The notes: generated by a model not told the origin, from the sequence alone. A DNA stretch of 64,000 bases from an uncultured Christensenellaceae bacterium (GCA_910585195.1 CAJUCX010000001.1:124001-188000); one strand, 5' to 3'. Positions 28,001 through 36,542 are shown, counted from the first letter of the stretch. Numbers and translations are program-made.

Positions 28001-31000
28001 ATTTCGTCTTTATGGTTTTTCGCCGTTATGCGGTAATAAACGGTATAACGCCCCGCGTCGATAAACTCAGGCATAGAAGCACCGGTTATGTCGGCAGGCT
28101 GAGTGCCGGTCAAACTGTATGCAAAGTAAACTACAACGTCGGCTCCGTCAACCGCAGTCGCAAACTTAGCAGGCATATTGCCGGCGTGAGGAGTCCAATC
28201 TGTTTCGTCGTAATTATGGCTGTCGTCGCCAAGCGTTGCCACGTCTTTAAGCGTTGCATTTGTTATTTGATAAGCGTTTGCTATCGTTGCAGGAGCCGCT
28301 TGACCGACAGAGGCATTTTCGCCTTTAACAATGACCGTATAGTTTGCGGCATTTTCTGTTTTAGCCTCTACTTTTATAGGGTAATAGCCTACGTTGTTGG
28401 TAGTTCCGTCGGCAAGTATAGCGCCGTCGGTTGCGCCCTTGCTTGACGCATTTGAAGTTATGCTGAAAATTGCGCCGAAGTTGCCGCTCGGGTCTTTGCC
28501 GCTTTCAAAGATAATTGCGGTGTCGGCTCTTCCGTCGCTTATGTAAGAAGATGCAGGATACTCTACGGTAAAGCCCTCGCCCAAGCCCATAAGGTTTTTG
28601 ATGTTTGCGTTGTCAAAGTACGTAACGGTCTGATTTTTGACCGTAACGGTAATAGGCAATTTTTCTACCGTGAGCGTGCCGTTGTCGTCGTCTGCAATTA
28701 TATTATAGTTGCCCCAAGTCAAGTTTGACGGCGCAAAGACAATTTGCGTTCCGCTAAGCGCATAACCAAACGAACCGCCAAACGCTACCGTGTTATTGTT
28801 GTAGAATAAATTTTCGTCGTCGATGCCAAACGCCGCGTCCTTTTTAAGTCCAGAAACCGTATAAATGCCTACGTTGCGTTTGCTTGCGTCTGCCTTTTCG
28901 TACAGATATTTGCTGTCCGTTTTGAAAGTATTGTCAAACTGCTCGCCGTAATAAAGAGTTACGTTGACTTTTACTTTAAGGTCTGCCGCAGTTATGGTGT
29001 ATTTGTTTGCATCGTTAAAAGTTACGTTATAATTTGCATTTGCGTCTTCGAGAGTTATTGTATAACTGCCTATAGGCGAATATTTGTTAAGTTGTTTATT
29101 TGCGCTTTCGTAAATTTTAAGCGTAAACAAAGTTGCGGTTTCACCGTCGGCAATTCCGCTGACAGTGCACAAATCGTCTATGGAAGTTTTGAGTTCTTCG
29201 CCGTAAACGCTTGAAATATTGTTTTTGACGGTAACGGTAAGCGCGCGTTGCTCTATCGCATAACTGCCCGCAACGTAACTCAAATCGTAGTTGTCAAAAT
29301 CTATTCCGCCCGTTGCCTTGAAGTTTATTTGATAATCGGTTCCCGCGTTTACAAGCAAATTGTTTTTGCTGCTGCCGTTTCTGTCGGTGCCGTAAACCAA
29401 ATTGCCGCTGCCGTCGGTATAGAAATATTCAAACTCTATCAACGCCTTTTCGCTAGCCACAAAACCGTTGCCGTCGTCCCAGCCGTTGTTTTCAAAAGCG
29501 TTGCCGTAAATATGACTTGCGCCGCCGTTTGCCGTTACGGTAACGGCTTTTTTGTTTATAACCAAAGTTTGCGTGTTGCTGCCGACAACCGTAAAGTCTG
29601 TTGTTGACATACCGCTAGGCGCGCCGCCGATGCCTGATACTGCAAAAACGTAAGTGCCTGCGTTTTTAGCCTCGTCTACAACGCTTCCGCCTTTTGTTAT
29701 TTGCACTTCAAGAGTAAAACCGTTTGCCCCGTCAGGCGCGTTGGTAACTTGCGGAGTGTAAGCATGAACGTTTCCGTCATAGTCGCCGCTCCACTCGTCG
29801 CCCCAGTTTATAACCACCTGCAATGCCTCTACGGTAACGCTGACGTCGGTTGAAGGTGTTTGGAAGTCGGATAACTCGCCGTAATCGAAACGCACATTGA
29901 GATTGTAACTGCCTGCGTGTTTAGGCAAATTATTTGCCATATCGGCAGAGCCGTCAGTCAAAGCAAACGTACCGCAATCCCACGGCAAAGTAGTAACCGC
30001 CGCATTTATGTCATAAGAAGTCGTGCCTGTTTTAGTCCAGACGTAAACCGCCCTGTCGCTGCCTTTTTTGTTTGTAAACGTCAAGGTAATAGTTACGCGT
30101 CCGGCAATCATTTCTTGCGCAAGCTGTTTTCTTGCGTCGTTGCCGTTAGATACTTTAAGTTGCCCTTCCAGCGTCTTTTGACTTGTGCCGGAAAAGTTTT
30201 GTCCGAAGACGTAATTTATATTTTCAAACTGAACTTCCACCATTGCATTGGTAATTGCATAGTGCAGATAAATGCCTGTTCCTTCCGGTGTAATGTAAAC
30301 TATTCTCGAAACATAGTCAGGTACGCTGCCGCCGTTATACGGGTCAACGAAAATATAATTGTTTATGTTGCCGCCTGCAACACCGTCAACGCCGTTTTTT
30401 AACCCGAAATAAACATAATACTCGCCGCGCACTTTCGAAGTGCAGTTGTCGCTTCCGACGGCATAACTGTCAAAAACAGGTACGTTGTCGGGACGAGTTA
30501 TGTTGACGTTGCCGTATTGTACGTACAAGCCTGCCATATTAGGCAAATCGGCAGTCATTGCAGGCATATTGCTTCCATTGCTTTCGTCGTATTCCGTATA
30601 AAATCTTTCAAACCCCGGCACTGTTATTTTTTGTCTTTCTACAACGACTGTTACCGTTGCAGAGTTGCCGGAAATGGCGTTGCCGCTATCATCTACCCAA
30701 AAATAGTTTAACGCGCTGCCTATAGTAAAGGTAATGTTATATTCACCGGCGTTTTCATACACAAATATGCCGTCAGCCAAATTTACCGCACCGCTCAAAG
30801 CCGAGCCGCCGTTATACGCCGCGCTTGCAGCGATTTTTGCATATGCGTCGTTTTGATTTGCAAGCCAAGTCCAACCTTTGCCGCTGTTGTCCGTCAAAGA
30901 TACGTTTCTGTCATTATAATCATATTCATACGTGTCGGATATGCTAGGCGTCTTGATAGCCTGCCTGTCTACGGTAACTTCTATTTCAATATACTGTTCG

Positions 31001-34000
31001 TCTTGACCTACCCAACCGTAGTTGTTAAAGTCGCCTATGGTAAGCGTAAGCGTATATTTACCGGCATATTTGTAAGAAAATTCTCCTGCGGTAAACACGG
31101 CGTCCGAAACACTGCTGTTGTTACCGTCAAGCGAAAGACCGCTTATGCTTGCAGAAACCTTAGGGTAAGTGTTTGCGCTGTTTACAAGCCATGCCCAACC
31201 CTTGTCGGTCAATGCATTTGCGTAATCCAAAGCAACGTTCAATTTTGTCTCGTCAAAGGTTGTTGTTTTTGACAATTCAGGCAAAACGATAAACTGCTTG
31301 TTTATTACAAAAGCTGTTTGGTAAGTTCCGCCGCTTTGTTCTATCTTATAGTTTGCACTGCCCTCGCCGCTAAGTTGCAAAGCGAATGCAATGTAGTTGC
31401 CGGCGTCTGTTTTGCCGTCGGTATGTGCAACGTCGGCAGCGCTGTTTTTTATGCCTACGGTTACCGTTACCGCGTTATCGTCGCCGAAACCGTTGTTAAG
31501 TTTTGCAACGGCAGTTTGTTTGCTTCCGTCATAGGTTACGGAAGTGTTGCTCCAAGTAAATACCGCGCTTGCTTGTTCTATAACAAACGTAAACTCTACG
31601 GCACCGGTTGCGCCAACAGGTTGCCCGTTGTGAATTTGCCCCGCTGCCCAAGAATAATTGTCGGCAGGTTTCACAAGAATTTTATACGTAGCCGCATTGC
31701 GTATGCCGTTAAACTCTTTGCCGTCAATCGTAAACACGAGTACGTTCATATAGTCGTGAGTAAACAAATCGGCAGGCGCATAGGACTTTCCGTCATAGGT
31801 AATGCTTGACTTATTAAGCGTAGGCAGTACAAGTTCCGCCGCAATGACGGTCAAAGTATATTGCGGTTGCGAGAACGCATAATCATCGGGATAAGCATAA
31901 CCGTCTATAAACAGCGTCAGCGTATAAGTGCCTATGCCGTTGGTTTTCAACTGACTTTCGGTAATCGCATTTCCTTTTTTGTCTGCAATGCTGTAACCTA
32001 TTACTATTTTGTCGCCCAGTGCAACACTGTCGGCTGTTTCAAATGCAGGCACCGTGTGCAGCGTACCGTCCAAATCCAAACGGTAAGTAAGGTTGCCGCT
32101 TAAATCGTTTTTGTCTGTTACGTTTATAGATAGAGGCTTGATTGTAAACGACAAAGTATAATCGTCTTTGTTGTCCGGATATCCGTTAGAATCCGCCCAG
32201 ATATAGTTGAGGTTTGTCAACTTAATTTCGACTTGATAAGTTGCCGCGTGAAGAACCGTCAACTTGCAGCCGCTTGAAACGTCAATTACGAGCGTTGCGA
32301 CATCGTTTGCAACTTCCGCAACAGACATAAAGTCTTGATAGCCGAAAAGCGTAAACTCTTGGTTGCTTCCCGTGTAAACCGCGTCATTGTTGTAAATTGC
32401 GCCGTCTTTGTAAACCGTAAGACGGTTTATCACTTTTTCCGTAACGGTAAATGCCGCATAAGCAGTCGGCAGGTCATAGTCTGTCGCTAAATCGCCGGAG
32501 CCGAGAGCAGTCGTATAATGCACGTAGTAATTGCCGACAGGCAAAGCATCTTCCGCATACTTAGTCAGTTGATTGACTGCGCCTGCGCTAGGTTTTTTGT
32601 TTGCGGCGTCATAGTCTGTAGCCAAATAAATTTCATACGTATCGTTTACCGTCGGATAAAATACGGACGGCGTATTGTAACTAGGCGCAGGAGTTCCTGT
32701 GTATTGATAATTGCCGTTTGCCACGCTTGCGTTAAAGTTGAAAGACGCTTTTTTGATTTCAAACGTAGTGTCCTGACTTGCGCTTGTTTCGTCGTCTTTC
32801 CAAACATAGTTTTTGCTTGTCAAAGTAAAGGTTACGCCGTAAGTACCCGCGTGATAATATTTTCCGTCAACCAACGCAGGAGAAATCGGAGTTTTTGCGG
32901 CAAAAGTCGCAATATCCGTAAATTGCTGATTATATACGAGGTCGTTGCTTGTCGGGTTTACAAAATGACTTAAATCCCAACCTTGACGGGAATAAGTTTC
33001 TGTTTTGACTGCGCCGCTTAAAGTAATTGCCTTTGCCTTTACTGTAATGGTAGTTGCGTTGCCGTCGAGAGTGGTAGAAGCAAGATATGCGTCGTTTTCT
33101 ATGGTGCGTACAAGCACTTTGTAAGAGCCTACTCCCAAAGTTTTTGCATCAATACTCGTAACGTTGTTGAGTGCTGTATACTTTCCGTCGACATCGGTAA
33201 AGCCTACGTACAGCAACTCGAACTCAGGTCTGTTGGCATCGTTTTTGTCTATGACGTTAGCACTGCCCATAATGCTGTATTCGACCTTGTCAGTCCAACC
33301 GCTAAAAGCGGTGTTGCCGTTTACGTCAATCAAATCGCCGTAAGTAAGGTCTATGGTTTTAGAATCGAGTTGGACGTTAAGTTCCGCTTTATTGATGACT
33401 ATGGTATATCTGACGATGTCGTCGCCTTCGATAGACGCGCTGCTTCCCGATGTGTTTACCCAACGATAGTTTTCGTCGTTCAACCTTACGGTAACGGTAA
33501 AAGTATCGCCGCGCAGGAAAGTTATTTCTCCGCTTAAAGCATTAAAGGTTGCGCCGACTTTGTCGTTAGGCGTCAAAACAGGACTGCTGCCTTTTGTATA
33601 AGTTGCGCTTATGCTTTCACTGCCGCCGCCCAAAGAGGTAATTGACAAAGTCATATCGAAAGGAACGTTGCCGAAATCTATGCCGCTTATTTGTTTTGAG
33701 CAGCCTGCGGAAAATGCAATGGAAGTTACGTTTAATCTCGGTATTTCAACGTCGGCGCGCAAAATTTCGCCTGTTTCAAAAGGACGCTCGCTTGATTGTA
33801 CTAAAATTCCCTCAGGATTATAATAATTAAATTTAATCCAAAGTATATCCGCGTCGGTTGTAGGTATAAGTTGATTTTCGTCTGTATAACTTAACACAGG
33901 CGTTGTGCCCTTGCGCAATTCATATTCCAAATAAGGCTTACCGTCTGCTGTAGTTTTACCAATGTATTCTGACAAATAAATTCTTCTAAATGAATAATTG

Positions 34001-35469
34001 GCATACATTACATTTGCATAAAGTCCGTCAAAATTTACAGGTTTACCGACTTGCTGAGTTGCAATATTGCCGTCAAGCATTAAAATACTTGCTATATTTT
34101 CATAAGTTATAGGTTTTGTAGTAACGTCAACGTAAATATCGCTGTTTGAAGAACTTATGATGCGTATTACTTTTGTATAAGTGTTATCAACTAAATTTTT
34201 TAAGTTTTCTGCAGAAGGTGCATACGTATCCGGCGAAAATGTATATTCGTCGGTTCTCAAAGTACCTGCGGATGTGCCGTCGTTGTATGTACCTGTTACT
34301 GTAAAATCACGCGCGTCCATTGCCGACGAAGAAGTTGCATCGGTTTTTGTGTGCGTTGCCTCTATTTTCAATAATCTTCTGCTTTCGAATGCAAGCGAAA
34401 TGCTCGCCTGTCCGACGCTCACGCCGGTGTCGTTGCGCACCGCAATTTCTACAGTTTGCGCGCCTGCGGTAAAAGAAGAATTTGTAATTGCGCAGGTATA
34501 GTTGACCGCGCCGGTAGAACTGCCGTTTTGATAAATAGGCTTTACGGTATTTTCATAAACAGCATAAATATCCAAATTTGCCAAAACGCTTTCAGGCGTA
34601 GTGCTTTCGCTTGCGACAAACGCGTGATAGCCGTCGGCTTTGGTCCAAATGCCGTCAACCAAAGTTACGCCGCTTTTTACCGATGCCATAAAGCCTTTTA
34701 TCACTGCTGCCTTTACGGTAAAATCCGTTGCTTCGCTTTTTACAGTGCCGTCGCTTTTTAAGGTTGCAACAACGGTAATCGTGCCGTTTGCGACAAAACT
34801 TCCGCTTACTGAAATATCGACGAGTTCTTTATTTACGACTTCCGTTTTTTCCGTGGCGGTTTCACCTTCGCCTTCTGTTACGGTGCCGGTAATTATCAAC
34901 AACTTTTTGACGGTATTTTCATCAAAAGTGTTGTCAATATTTATGCCGTCGGGCAAAGATACCGCAAGACTTGTATATGAAGGAACTTCCGTTCTGTAAG
35001 CAACGGAAATATTTGCGGAAATTTTACCGCAGGTAATCTCTCCGTTGAAAAACTCCGGAGCAGTCTCACCCTCTTTGACGGTATGTATTATAGAGTTATC
35101 TGCAATAAGCGCGTCGTTTTGCGAAATCATATATTCGCTGTCGTCAAGCACTGCGGTTGCGTTTCCGTTGCCGGTGCTGAAAGTGCCTATTACGGTGATA
35201 TTGCTCTTTAAGTCTTTTGCCGTCGTTTTGCCCAAGTAAATAACAAGACCGTCGGCTTTTGTTACTTCAAGTCTTGTATACTCTCTGCGCGGTAAAGGGT
35301 CGGCGGCTTTTTCCGTTTCGACCGCAGGAGTATCACCGTTTGCGCCGTATGCTGATGAAGGCAGCGCAAATAAAACATACCCCAATGAAAATAATGCACA
35401 AGCAAAAACAGCACACATAGATATCATAAGTGCCTGCCATTTAGATGCAAATACTTTCCGTCTATTCAT
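22018..35469 (-). CDS. Giant membrane-anchored surface protein with MBG/Ig-like repeats
   Basis: A 4483-residue exported protein, one fifth of the window. A signal peptide (residues about 1-45, ending near PSSAYGANG) is followed by several bacterial Ig-like units to about residue 600. Then come dozens of alternating MBG-type beta-sandwich repeats. One type starts near a YG-containing strand (LTYGDL near 706, SSVYGEEL near 2085, TVYGENF near 2640, SSVYGDEV near 3930) and ends in G-x-Y-x-I...N-Y. The other carries Y-x-G-x-x-x-P and AG-x-Y-x-x-x-x-x-L-K-D-x-x-N-Y-x-W. The C terminus is one membrane helix (about 4437-4465) followed by basic KKRMVKK, and no LPxTG motif is seen, so anchoring is by the membrane. 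The ATG at 35469 is supported by TTGGAGGA; an earlier in-frame ATG is too close to it. Probable adhesin or cell-surface stalk; the ligand is unknown. Confidence 0.9.
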   Translation of the reverse strand: MNRRKVFASKWQALMISMCAVFACALFSLGYVLFALPSSAYGANGDTPAVETEKAADPLPRREYTRLEVTKADGLVIYLGKTTAKDLKSNITVIGTFSTGNGNATAVLDDSEYMISQNDALIADNSIIHTVKEGETAPEFFNGEITCGKISANISVAYRTEVPSYTSLAVSLPDGINIDNTFDENTVKKLLIITGTVTEGEGETATEKTEVVNKELVDISVSGSFVANGTITVVATLKSDGTVKSEATDFTVKAAVIKGFMASVKSGVTLVDGIWTKADGYHAFVASESTTPESVLANLDIYAVYENTVKPIYQNGSSTGAVNYTCAITNSSFTAGAQTVEIAVRNDTGVSVGQASISLAFESRRLLKIEATHTKTDATSSSAMDARDFTVTGTYNDGTSAGTLRTDEYTFSPDTYAPSAENLKNLVDNTYTKVIRIISSSNSDIYVDVTTKPITYENIASILMLDGNIATQQVGKPVNFDGLYANVMYANYSFRRIYLSEYIGKTTADGKPYLEYELRKGTTPVLSYTDENQLIPTTDADILWIKFNYYNPEGILVQSSERPFETGEILRADVEIPRLNVTSIAFSAGCSKQISGIDFGNVPFDMTLSITSLGGGSESISATYTKGSSPVLTPNDKVGATFNALSGEITFLRGDTFTVTVRLNDENYRWVNTSGSSASIEGDDIVRYTIVINKAELNVQLDSKTIDLTYGDLIDVNGNTAFSGWTDKVEYSIMGSANVIDKNDANRPEFELLYVGFTDVDGKYTALNNVTSIDAKTLGVGSYKVLVRTIENDAYLASTTLDGNATTITVKAKAITLSGAVKTETYSRQGWDLSHFVNPTSNDLVYNQQFTDIATFAAKTPISPALVDGKYYHAGTYGVTFTLTSKNYVWKDDETSASQDTTFEIKKASFNFNASVANGNYQYTGTPAPSYNTPSVFYPTVNDTYEIYLATDYDAANKKPSAGAVNQLTKYAEDALPVGNYYVHYTTALGSGDLATDYDLPTAYAAFTVTEKVINRLTVYKDGAIYNNDAVYTGSNQEFTLFGYQDFMSVAEVANDVATLVIDVSSGCKLTVLHAATYQVEIKLTNLNYIWADSNGYPDNKDDYTLSFTIKPLSINVTDKNDLSGNLTYRLDLDGTLHTVPAFETADSVALGDKIVIGYSIADKKGNAITESQLKTNGIGTYTLTLFIDGYAYPDDYAFSQPQYTLTVIAAELVLPTLNKSSITYDGKSYAPADLFTHDYMNVLVFTIDGKEFNGIRNAATYKILVKPADNYSWAAGQIHNGQPVGATGAVEFTFVIEQASAVFTWSNTSVTYDGSKQTAVAKLNNGFGDDNAVTVTVGIKNSAADVAHTDGKTDAGNYIAFALQLSGEGSANYKIEQSGGTYQTAFVINKQFIVLPELSKTTTFDETKLNVALDYANALTDKGWAWLVNSANTYPKVSASISGLSLDGNNSSVSDAVFTAGEFSYKYAGKYTLTLTIGDFNNYGWVGQDEQYIEIEVTVDRQAIKTPSISDTYEYDYNDRNVSLTDNSGKGWTWLANQNDAYAKIAASAAYNGGSALSGAVNLADGIFVYENAGEYNITFTIGSALNYFWVDDSGNAISGNSATVTVVVERQKITVPGFERFYTEYDESNGSNMPAMTADLPNMAGLYVQYGNVNITRPDNVPVFDSYAVGSDNCTSKVRGEYYVYFGLKNGVDGVAGGNINNYIFVDPYNGGSVPDYVSRIVYITPEGTGIYLHYAITNAMVEVQFENINYVFGQNFSGTSQKTLEGQLKVSNGNDARKQLAQEMIAGRVTITLTFTNKKGSDRAVYVWTKTGTTSYDINAAVTTLPWDCGTFALTDGSADMANNLPKHAGSYNLNVRFDYGELSDFQTPSTDVSVTVEALQVVINWGDEWSGDYDGNVHAYTPQVTNAPDGANGFTLEVQITKGGSVVDEAKNAGTYVFAVSGIGGAPSGMSTTDFTVVGSNTQTLVINKKAVTVTANGGASHIYGNAFENNGWDDGNGFVASEKALIEFEYFYTDGSGNLVYGTDRNGSSKNNLLVNAGTDYQINFKATGGIDFDNYDLSYVAGSYAIEQRALTVTVKNNISSVYGEELKTSIDDLCTVSGIADGETATLFTLKIYESANKQLNKYSPIGSYTITLEDANANYNVTFNDANKYTITAADLKVKVNVTLYYGEQFDNTFKTDSKYLYEKADASKRNVGIYTVSGLKKDAAFGIDDENLFYNNNTVAFGGSFGYALSGTQIVFAPSNLTWGNYNIIADDDNGTLTVEKLPITVTVKNQTVTYFDNANIKNLMGLGEGFTVEYPASSYISDGRADTAIIFESGKDPSGNFGAIFSITSNASSKGATDGAILADGTTNNVGYYPIKVEAKTENAANYTVIVKGENASVGQAAPATIANAYQITNATLKDVATLGDDSHNYDETDWTPHAGNMPAKFATAVDGADVVVYFAYSLTGTQPADITGASMPEFIDAGRYTVYYRITAKNHKDEISSFVATVNKVGNSFTTAFDYAGKVATAFANGMSEAWAYGLQNIDGNKITMPQTVFNRIPSQSTANGFKVKVYYREIISGAETLFIEEKSFAYDDNAALLAILGDVQNFNAGYYRIVFTMEGNGNYEDAESVGFFRIAKKVITITPNSGSTVYGENFVDNNGIANYGDFAYGQDENTLIDGKTIAGMAFSWVAVWADQSKTYTAGDNATNDSAQYIIRIDGYDEARAEDKTYKYYNLNYEVKFVTSAFTVNKRTVLITISDASNFFNRYSNNATEAAAELKSLVLPRSPYDYFVRNGVKEQPIKLHTNAFDKPVANSLTNNAGKYAIYAKFVDDTFANNYEIKFGGCTWRDGLEGAQETFADCVGAIKDADGENSAGTFEIKSAILLVQAVLKEGNLVYNGESKVYIPRFGQGEISNVQFAVEYYKNDGASDSNVIRGEKLDYVPVDAGRYIANLVYSGSDNNYTAYTLDTAFTITPAHVDVSFASNPWIAYGTAKPTQSQYFAGIPHYFSGYDVKFELASGYSVKDFNDKSAGWSTSAALQFAVDYRSDMAVGTSGLVVTISGFSHNNYIFTYKSGTLDIVARKINVTVKGVNNGNAGARKEYTGTEFRTVPFTQADFNSYFTITAPDGRNNWWGETVKNGFELGFTLPLINAKDAGFYAVDLTSITWSDKNFDVTFANYNNKDSEFEIYKKALTVYVVGIDQAVYNQDNNLPLTQNWQVTFGNGIRVNYAISGFVVGENYDSIKATGKTSGELKLTVANFYLPWQNEVGKHNVTYKTESDLSFDNYSVTYAECQFEVIPRQISIKTENGFIDQKTYTEIVGSDGKINYNNGVYGARQDASIVFVNQSVGSVDFYDNANDYKLPLLNNGYTLAYTGVNTAPDRAGDYKVKVTLSTKNYRFEGNSTVSAGNDYRINRKEMPLAWDMANITEFDQKTEEERVRYVGGFIDGIMNVTSFIRSYQGTDQMIDESVPLLGNGATGNGYYKIEGVGIKFTAYATGEYRVSISISTAARSNYVIPNGTNDFSITLNLVVTQDGITFNSVSIGENGWVYNQYSDTKNAPKAVYDVSNESGITFMYAKLNNAFDYQFTGDEAKFNTMFLVDSLGELTHTSGSALSNGNFSMTMPSTVGLYVLRAYHGATGQSAYAIFRISPAQVELPDFSTETTYTYNGSVLEVIWNVSADVKQNIIVSEQDNRCYVNSVEDGLLIREKIAQAGTYTIEVRLADTENFRLVGNSSFTWTIGKATESILSIEEVNRVYSGNNDYPIKVITRFGSSVNSYYISKTAGSDPTAISSGWSTSKPVGYGEYWVRVSTADSYSNWNATTGYGTISITKAVLTAAPSASVVYGTIFDRNGNYRVSYSGYVGGDDDGNARPRGTVEFDIVGEDGNPVSGLNYLTAPLSVGTYYLKANVAGLTSDNYSISAELGSFTVTPKALSVIINPLSSVYGDEVDLTRATFNITGDSVSASALGISLQLVGVISYENLAADSYTIVATGYTNSNYSIAFTPGTYTVTRRQITISNMNNGGGTVGNVLSPTVNTVTDLHTNTQISGASGTFTFEYTYTNQSGQPTGNGGKDKPSAVGTYYVHVAQNNGNYELVGQTAFVFEVGRLIINGSLIEVSPAQYINGAVQPQINFGSYDRNDFIISYEGDCINAGTATVVLTIKDTVNRRWLSTEDASYRINFTITQGTNELNYLTIAGWTYGNYDANVNAPRASAKFGEASEYIFTYYVLSGQTYQALDRRPDEVGTYYVTVTVPQSRNYATFVSEYRQFEISKATREVPTLGIITEGEGKNDVYTGSALQAFVNGFDSSAMEINYDGISNINGNTLSVFATNAGEYKIILILKDTKNYRWAAGDDRVELTWNVARKQVEAPSANTSLFVVNGQDLVYLPNGFDENTMNISGNTSSYGGVFEVTVTLKDTANYEWANGSDGAYVFSWQIVGGETVFTIVASAVGVLAAAAGTVALTQFLLYKKRMVKKADGAATQTDNKDKE

Positions 35470-35585
35470 TATCATTCCTCCAATAATATTTAGGCATAGT
35501 AAATTTCCACAATTTTTTCTTTTGTTACGACTTGTTTGTCAAATGGCTACTACACACCATTTTATGCTTTTTTGTGTATATATAG

Positions 35586-35616
35586 ATTATAGTACCCCCA
35601 CCCCCTGCTTTGTCAA
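35586..35616 (-). promoter_or_regulatory. Promoter of the giant surface-protein operon, with a long G-rich spacer
   Basis: A perfect TTGACA (35611-35616) and a perfect TATAAT (35586-35591) are separated by 19 bases, longer than the optimal 17. The spacer carries two runs of five G. The leader would be about 110 bases. Over-long spacers are typical of promoters needing an activator that twists DNA, such as MerR-family proteins, but no such gene is nearby. Confidence 0.65.
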
Positions 35617-35791
35617 GCCCCAATATTAGGAATTTGACGAATATTAACGCATTTTTGTAGACAACTGCCTAAAAATATAAATTTTTTTGATAATTTTGCG
35701 GAAAAATCTTGAAATTTGCGCAAAAACTTATCCACAAAAAACCGATATTGCCTTATTTGAATATATATGCATATAAACAACTTTACGCCAA

Positions 35792-35828
35792 TAAGCCACG
35801 CCTGCGAAATAACCGCAGGCGTGGCTTA
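35792..35828. repeat. Perfect 15-base inverted repeat (hairpin)
   Basis: Arms TAAGCCACGCCTGCG and its complement are separated by seven bases. It lies about 90 bases beyond the carbonic anhydrase stop on the minus strand. It may end that transcript, but neither side has a run of T. Confidence 0.7.
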
Positions 35829-35915
35829 CAAATAATGATTATTTTTATTTTCAACATCATATCGGCAACAAACTATGCCGACGATTAACCGTAAAAAATA
35901 ATATTACAACTCGTG

Positions 35916-36482
35916 TCAAAGCAAATCGTCCAACTCAAAATCAACGGCACCGCTTTCCGTATTATACAGCGCGCCGATGATTTGCAAGCCTTCCGCATTT
36001 TGTATCAGCCGCCGTATTTTTGCAACGCTGTATTTTACGTTTAGTATCGTTGCCTTGACGCAGTCTTTTTCACTTCCCACTGCGCTTTTGATTTCGTCGG
36101 TAATAAATTTTACGTATCCGTCGTTTTGCTCGAAAGACGCTGCAACGGCGCCGCACAAAGTATGACCTAAAACGACGACCAACCTGCAACCCAAATGCTC
36201 GACGGCGTACTCTATACTGCCAAGTTGATTATTGTCAATCACGTTGCCGGCAACGCGCACCACAAACAAGTCGCCTATACCGACAGAAAATATACACTCC
36301 GGTATAACCAGCGAATCCGAGCACGCCACGACGACCGCATAAGGCTTTTGACCGTTCTTGCTTGTAAATATACGCTTTTCCGAAGACACGTCTGCGCAAT
36401 GCGTTGTTGAGTTGAGATACTTAAAATTCCCCTCTTTCAACTTTTCCAACGCGCCTGACGCCGATAAGTTTTCTTTTTGCAT
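35916..36482 (-). CDS. Beta-carbonic anhydrase homologue with an altered active-site motif
   Basis: A 188-residue beta-class carbonic anhydrase by sequence, a family that interconverts CO2 and bicarbonate at a zinc site. The zinc ligands C54, H107 and C110 are present (ACSDS...GHTLCGAV), as are D56 and the VGIGDLFVVRVAGN segment. The arginine of the catalytic Asp-Arg dyad (CxDSR) is replaced by leucine: the sequence reads CSDSLVIPE, with codon CTG. In well-studied enzymes this Arg keeps the Asp off the zinc, so activity may be reduced or regulated differently. The ATG follows AAGGGGAAAT. The gene has its own promoter at 36543-36572. Confidence 0.85.
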   Translation of the reverse strand: MQKENLSASGALEKLKEGNFKYLNSTTHCADVSSEKRIFTSKNGQKPYAVVVACSDSLVIPECIFSVGIGDLFVVRVAGNVIDNNQLGSIEYAVEHLGCRLVVVLGHTLCGAVAASFEQNDGYVKFITDEIKSAVGSEKDCVKATILNVKYSVAKIRRLIQNAEGLQIIGALYNTESGAVDFELDDLL

Positions 36483-36498
36483 ATTTCCCCTTAATATT

Positions 36499-36524
36499 AT
36501 TGCCCGAGGAAACCCTCAGGCAAT
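36499..36524 (-). other. Leader hairpin before the carbonic anhydrase gene
   Basis: On the minus strand the 11-base stem (36514-36524 with 36499-36509) is complete with one U-G pair and a four-base loop. It falls inside the predicted 5' leader, about ten bases before the AAGGGG ribosome binding site. No T-tract follows, so it is not an intrinsic terminator. Confidence 0.55.
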
Positions 36525-36542
36525 ATACTTTTTATTTTAATT

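Larger units (their letters stand above)
35470..35915. other. Intergenic stretch of 446 bases upstream of the giant surface-protein gene
   Basis: No gene is visible. It contains the promoter of the giant gene (35586-35616), a lone consensus DnaA box TTATCCACA (35728-35736), and a perfect 15-base inverted repeat with a seven-base loop (35792-35806, 35814-35828) that lacks a T-tract on either side. Confidence 0.6.

Noticed and set aside
22018..35469. CRISPR array or tandem DNA repeat in the giant gene
   Set aside because: The repetition is at protein-fold level; no short identical direct repeats with regular spacers were seen.
35728..35736. A perfect DnaA box TTATCCACA upstream of the giant gene, considered as an origin of replication
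   Set aside because: It is a single copy with no cluster of further boxes, and dnaA, dnaN or other origin genes are absent. One nine-base match is close to chance for 64 kb on two strands.
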